Source: Vibrio metschnikovii CIP 69.14
Lineage (GTDB): Bacteria; Pseudomonadota; Gammaproteobacteria; Enterobacterales; Vibrionaceae
Direction of reading: 5' to 3'
Length of the DNA: 64,000 bases
Assembly (NCBI RefSeq): GCF_000176155.1
Contig: NZ_ACZO01000007.1
Span: 1 to 64,000 of the forward strand
Numbering within the stretch: the first letter of the stretch is position 1; each line of letters starts with the position of its first letter. Under the pieces are notes generated by a model, which made no database searches, was not told where the DNA came from, and was given only the letters and a program-made list of their open reading frames with translations. Position numbers and translations under genes: made by a program. Shown here piece after piece: positions 61,187 through 64,000 of this stretch.

Positions 61187-63103
61187 CTATTTTTCGCCGC
61201 GTTGACGCCATAGTGTGATTAAGTTGTGATAATTTTCTTTCACGGTATAAATCAGTGTTTGGTCATCCATTTGACCGGCTAACCACGCACGTGAGGGCTC
61301 TCCAAATAACGTGCGACCAACAGCAAACCCTTTCACGATGTTTTGTCCTGCTGTTTGTGAAAAACCATGCTGTAATTCTGCTTGCGGGGCATCTAAGCCC
61401 AAAATAACGACTCCTCGACAGTAAGCGTCTCGTTCTTCAATCAACGTCGAGATCGCCTGCCAGCTCGCTTTATCTAATGGAGGAAGCTTCCACCAATCTG
61501 GCTTTATGCCTAGGTTATAAAAGCGTTTCATCGCTCGTAGATAGAGGGCATCTTCTTTTTCGATGCCTGCGGGTAAAATCACTTCGAGTAACAGCTCATG
61601 CCCAGATTGGCAACAGGCTTGATACACTTCTTGAATTTGATGTTCTTGTTGTAAACGCATCGTGTGATCATCTTCTGGGTTAAAGAACACCAGACATTTC
61701 ACGATATGCTCAAGCGGCCAACTGACGAGTTGTGAGCCAATGTTACCATGCTCCAGTTCCAGCGGGCGTGATCCCGGTAATTCAATAGGACGTGCAATCC
61801 ACCACCCCTGTCCAGTAATGGCATTTAATACATCTTGACCAAAGGAGCTATCACACAATAACCCGGCTTGTCCTTTTTCCAGCCCAGCTTCGACGGCGAC
61901 TTCTCGGCTGGCTTGTAGAATCAGTTTCTTCAGTGGCTTAATACGAGCGATGTCTGCCCCAACTTGCCGCGCCATATCAACAAATTGAATTCGGTGATCA
62001 AACGCCATCACGCAGAGCTCATCTCGTGTTGGAGATTTTCGCGTGGTGACACGATGGAGATGATTAAGCTCACTATCGAGATCAGGACGCTTCACTTGCT
62101 GAGCCCGTAGTAAGTAATTGTCCAGCTCGGCTTTCGTTGGCATTGCCGGAGCGCAACCATGGCGAGAAACCACTAACGCGCCACAAGCATTGGCATAAGC
62201 ACACGCTTTTTCCCAACCTTCACCATTTAAGTAGCCACGCAATAAGCCCGACATAAAGGCATCGCCTGCTCCTAATACGTTCAACACATCCACTCGAACG
62301 CCATAAACGGTGATTCCTTGATCAAGAGTTTCGGGAATAACATCCGTAAATACGGAGCAACCTAACGCCCCTCGTTTACACACCAACTCAGCCTGAGAAA
62401 CTTCACGAACGGCTTTTAACGCTTGAATGGTATCAGTTGAACCGCCGCAGATATGAAACTCTTCTTCAGTCCCGACTATCACGTCAAAAAGACCTAATAC
62501 CTCTTGCAGTTGATCGGTAACTTTTTCTGATTCAATAAAACGAGTTTCACCATCGCCTAAAGAGGTGAGCCCCCATAACACCGGTCGGTAATCAATATCT
62601 AAGGCAGTTTTAACACCATTGCGACGAGCATATTTCAATGCCGTCAACACCGCTTCTCGTGTTTTAGGGTGAGAAAGATGCGTTCCGGTGATTGCCAAAC
62701 AACGTGCAGAGGCAATGTACTCTTCACTGAAATCTTCCTTGCTGATCGCCATATCAGCACAGTTTTCACGATAGAAAATCAGTGGGAAGGTTTCTTCATC
62801 TTTAATACCGAGGATCACAAGCCCGGTTAGCCGATCTTTATCTGTCAGTAAATGGCTGGTGTCACAGCCAACTCGTTGTAACTCTTCACGTAAAAAGCGG
62901 CCCATATGTTCATCACCAACACGTGCCAGCATGGAGGATTTTAGCCCTTGTACTGCGGTACCATAAGCCACGTTACCCGATGAGCCACCCAAATATTTAC
63001 TAAAAGAGCTCATATCTTCTAAGCGGGCACCGATTTGCTGTCCATAGAGATCAACCGCAATTCGTCCCATGCAAATCACATCTAAATTCTTTTCTGTACT
63101 CAC
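61187..63103 (-). CDS. iolC: Bifunctional 5-dehydro-2-deoxygluconokinase/DUF2090 aldolase-like protein
   Basis: A 638-residue fusion. Residues 1-315 are the PfkB-type kinase IolC (FSKYLGGSSGNVAYGTAVQG; anion hole and catalytic Asp in VDVLNVLGAGDAFMSGLLRG). Residues ~330-635 are DUF2090, resembling class-I-type aldolases (IARIKPLKKLILQASREVAV, LEKGQAGLLCDSSFGQDVL), which may act in place of IolJ on the phosphorylated product. I start at GTG 63103, seven bases after AAGGAG; the upstream ATG at 63136 adds unconserved residues. Co-transcribed with iolE. Confidence 0.92.
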   Translation of the reverse strand: MSTEKNLDVICMGRIAVDLYGQQIGARLEDMSSFSKYLGGSSGNVAYGTAVQGLKSSMLARVGDEHMGRFLREELQRVGCDTSHLLTDKDRLTGLVILGIKDEETFPLIFYRENCADMAISKEDFSEEYIASARCLAITGTHLSHPKTREAVLTALKYARRNGVKTALDIDYRPVLWGLTSLGDGETRFIESEKVTDQLQEVLGLFDVIVGTEEEFHICGGSTDTIQALKAVREVSQAELVCKRGALGCSVFTDVIPETLDQGITVYGVRVDVLNVLGAGDAFMSGLLRGYLNGEGWEKACAYANACGALVVSRHGCAPAMPTKAELDNYLLRAQQVKRPDLDSELNHLHRVTTRKSPTRDELCVMAFDHRIQFVDMARQVGADIARIKPLKKLILQASREVAVEAGLEKGQAGLLCDSSFGQDVLNAITGQGWWIARPIELPGSRPLELEHGNIGSQLVSWPLEHIVKCLVFFNPEDDHTMRLQQEHQIQEVYQACCQSGHELLLEVILPAGIEKEDALYLRAMKRFYNLGIKPDWWKLPPLDKASWQAISTLIEERDAYCRGVVILGLDAPQAELQHGFSQTAGQNIVKGFAVGRTLFGEPSRAWLAGQMDDQTLIYTVKENYHNLITLWRQRGEK

Positions 63104-63210
63104 CGTTCGCTCCTTAAGTACCTCTGTGCTAAACAAGTCCTCTTTTCCCTTAAGGGGATAGACCGTTCTTGCCGTGTTACACTCTATTGCACAATCATTT
63201 CACAACACCA

Positions 63211-63239
63211 TTTATACGGAATATTTATTTCATTTTCAA
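63211..63239 (-). promoter_or_regulatory. iolC promoter with palindromic spacer
   Basis: On the minus strand: -35 TTGAAA (63239-63234), 17-base spacer, -10 TATAAA (63216-63211). The spacer holds GAAAT-AAAT-ATTCC, the counterpart of the iolA palindrome. The -10 lies 108 bases before the iolC start. Confidence 0.72.
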
Positions 63240-63399
63240 TAAAAAATTACCGTAATATTTCATTATGTGATCGTGATGGAATTTTTATTTATAAATATTA
63301 AAAAATAGAATAAATACTTCAAGAGAAAAAAGAACTAATAAAACAATGGGATAGAAAGATTTAAATTTAGACGGGAGTCAAAACAGAAAAATGGAAGTG

Positions 63400-63428
63400 A
63401 AAAAGCCCACCACATTTCGTGGTGGGAA
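63400..63428 (-). terminator. Terminator after iolD
   Basis: On the minus strand CCCACCAC-gaaat-GTGGTGGG is followed by CTTTTTCAC, 27 bases after the iolD stop. Confidence 0.85.
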
Positions 63429-63455
63429 ATCGGGGGGTGGTTTCGTATTATCCGT

Positions 63456-64000
63456 TTAATACTGACGGGCTGTCGTTAATACTTGCTTAATGTCATTCGC
63501 GGCTTGCTCAATCTCTGGTTTATCGGCCACTTGAGCAGTACCACAGCGCCACCAAGCTTCATAACCATGGGTCATGGTTTTGGGTAACACTTTGATATCA
63601 ATCAGGGTCGATACCGTCTGTTTTTTTGCCTCTTCAAGCGCACTGATCAGTTGCTCTTCGTTGTAAACTCGATAGGCTCGACATCCATAACTTTCGGCGT
63701 TCATAGCAAAATCCACCGGAACTAGTGGCCCGGTCAACGTGTTTGTTTTCGGATCTCGAAAGCGGTTTTCCGTTCCAAAACTCCCCATCCCTTGGCTCAT
63801 TTGTAAATTATTGATACACCCAAAAGCGGCATTATCAAACAAAATTACGTTGATCTTCACCCCTTCTTGAATAGAGGTTTGTAATTCAGAATGCAGCATC
63901 ATGTAAGAGCCATCACCTAATAAGGTATAAACGGGTTGATCAGGACAAGCGATCTTCGCCCCCACGGCAGCCCCAATTTCATATCCCATACAGGAGAAAC
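63456..64000 (-). CDS. iolD: 3D-(3,5/4)-trihydroxycyclohexane-1,2-dione acylhydrolase, C-terminal part
   Basis: The C-terminal ~181 residues of the thiamine-diphosphate enzyme IolD, which opens the inositol-derived ring; the rest lies beyond the right window edge, so it is cut by the window, not truncated. The frame continues from [17 protein letters not shown], through the Mg/ThDP-binding [20 protein letters not shown] and [20 protein letters not shown], to the end. It precedes iolC on the same strand but a terminator and the iolC promoter separate the two. Confidence 0.92.
   Translation of the reverse strand, partial: FSCMGYEIGAAVGAKIACPDQPVYTLLGDGSYMMLHSELQTSIQEGVKINVILFDNAAFGCINNLQMSQGMGSFGTENRFRDPKTNTLTGPLVPVDFAMNAESYGCRAYRVYNEEQLISALEEAKKQTVSTLIDIKVLPKTMTHGYEAWWRCGTAQVADKPEIEQAANDIKQVLTTARQY

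Noticed and set aside
1..64000. rRNA, tRNA, CRISPR or prophage content
   Set aside because: Looked for by eye on both strands; no cloverleaf genes, regular spaced repeats or phage structural genes were found.

Overview
The window is a Vibrio genome segment, most probably from the small chromosome (chromosome 2). The reasons are the VCR-like attC cassette array, the gene order HlyU-like / pntAB / vxrABCDE / yciH / ddl as remembered from the V. cholerae small chromosome, and many Vibrio-restricted protein families (DUF3465, DUF2861, DUF3319, DUF3389, DUF2913). I do not assign a species.

Region 1 (1-5835) is the distal end of a chromosomal integron. An IS66-family element (1-620, cut by the window edge) sits inside the array. 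Seven cassettes follow, all read on the + strand, each ending in an attC site: two VOC-fold proteins, a one-helix membrane protein, a secreted DUF3465 protein, a Phd/Doc-type toxin-antitoxin pair, a GST-like protein and a Fic protein with an altered catalytic motif. The last attC has lost its 3' core, and a terminator closes the array.

Region 2 (5854-13519) is core genome: a SEC-C protein, two diguanylate cyclases, a ComFB-family protein (a family linked to c-di-GMP binding), a HlyU-like small protein, and the proton-translocating transhydrogenase pntAB.

Region 3 (13655-19996) is the vxrABCDE two-component operon. Its kinase gene vxrA is interrupted by a complete-looking 1,890-nt group II intron in sense orientation. 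Exact removal of the intron rejoins the kinase reading frame.

Region 4 (20307-50000) is mixed metabolism and regulation: metY, yciH, a tyrosine recombinase, ddl, a SPOR lipoprotein, a Pat/Pka-type acyl-CoA synthetase-acetyltransferase with an in-frame TGA, LysR and SgrR regulators, a thioesterase with an A7-tract frameshift, an M48 lipoprotein protease, PhnA, a TerC/Alx protein behind a yybP-ykoY-type manganese riboswitch, a cytosolic-looking 5'-nucleotidase, YbjD, a FocA-CBS fusion, yceI with cytochrome b561, a DUF1538 / PII-like / CBS operon, and the YjjI/YjjW glycyl-radical pair.

Region 5 (50375-64000) is catabolic: alr, an oxidoreductase with a GntP permease, an iron alcohol dehydrogenase, a binding-protein/chemoreceptor pair, and the myo-inositol cluster iolA, iolE, iolC and iolD (iolD is cut by the window end). 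The iolA and iolC transcripts share near-identical promoters with a palindrome inside the -35/-10 spacer, which suggests common control. No rRNA, tRNA, CRISPR array or prophage was seen.
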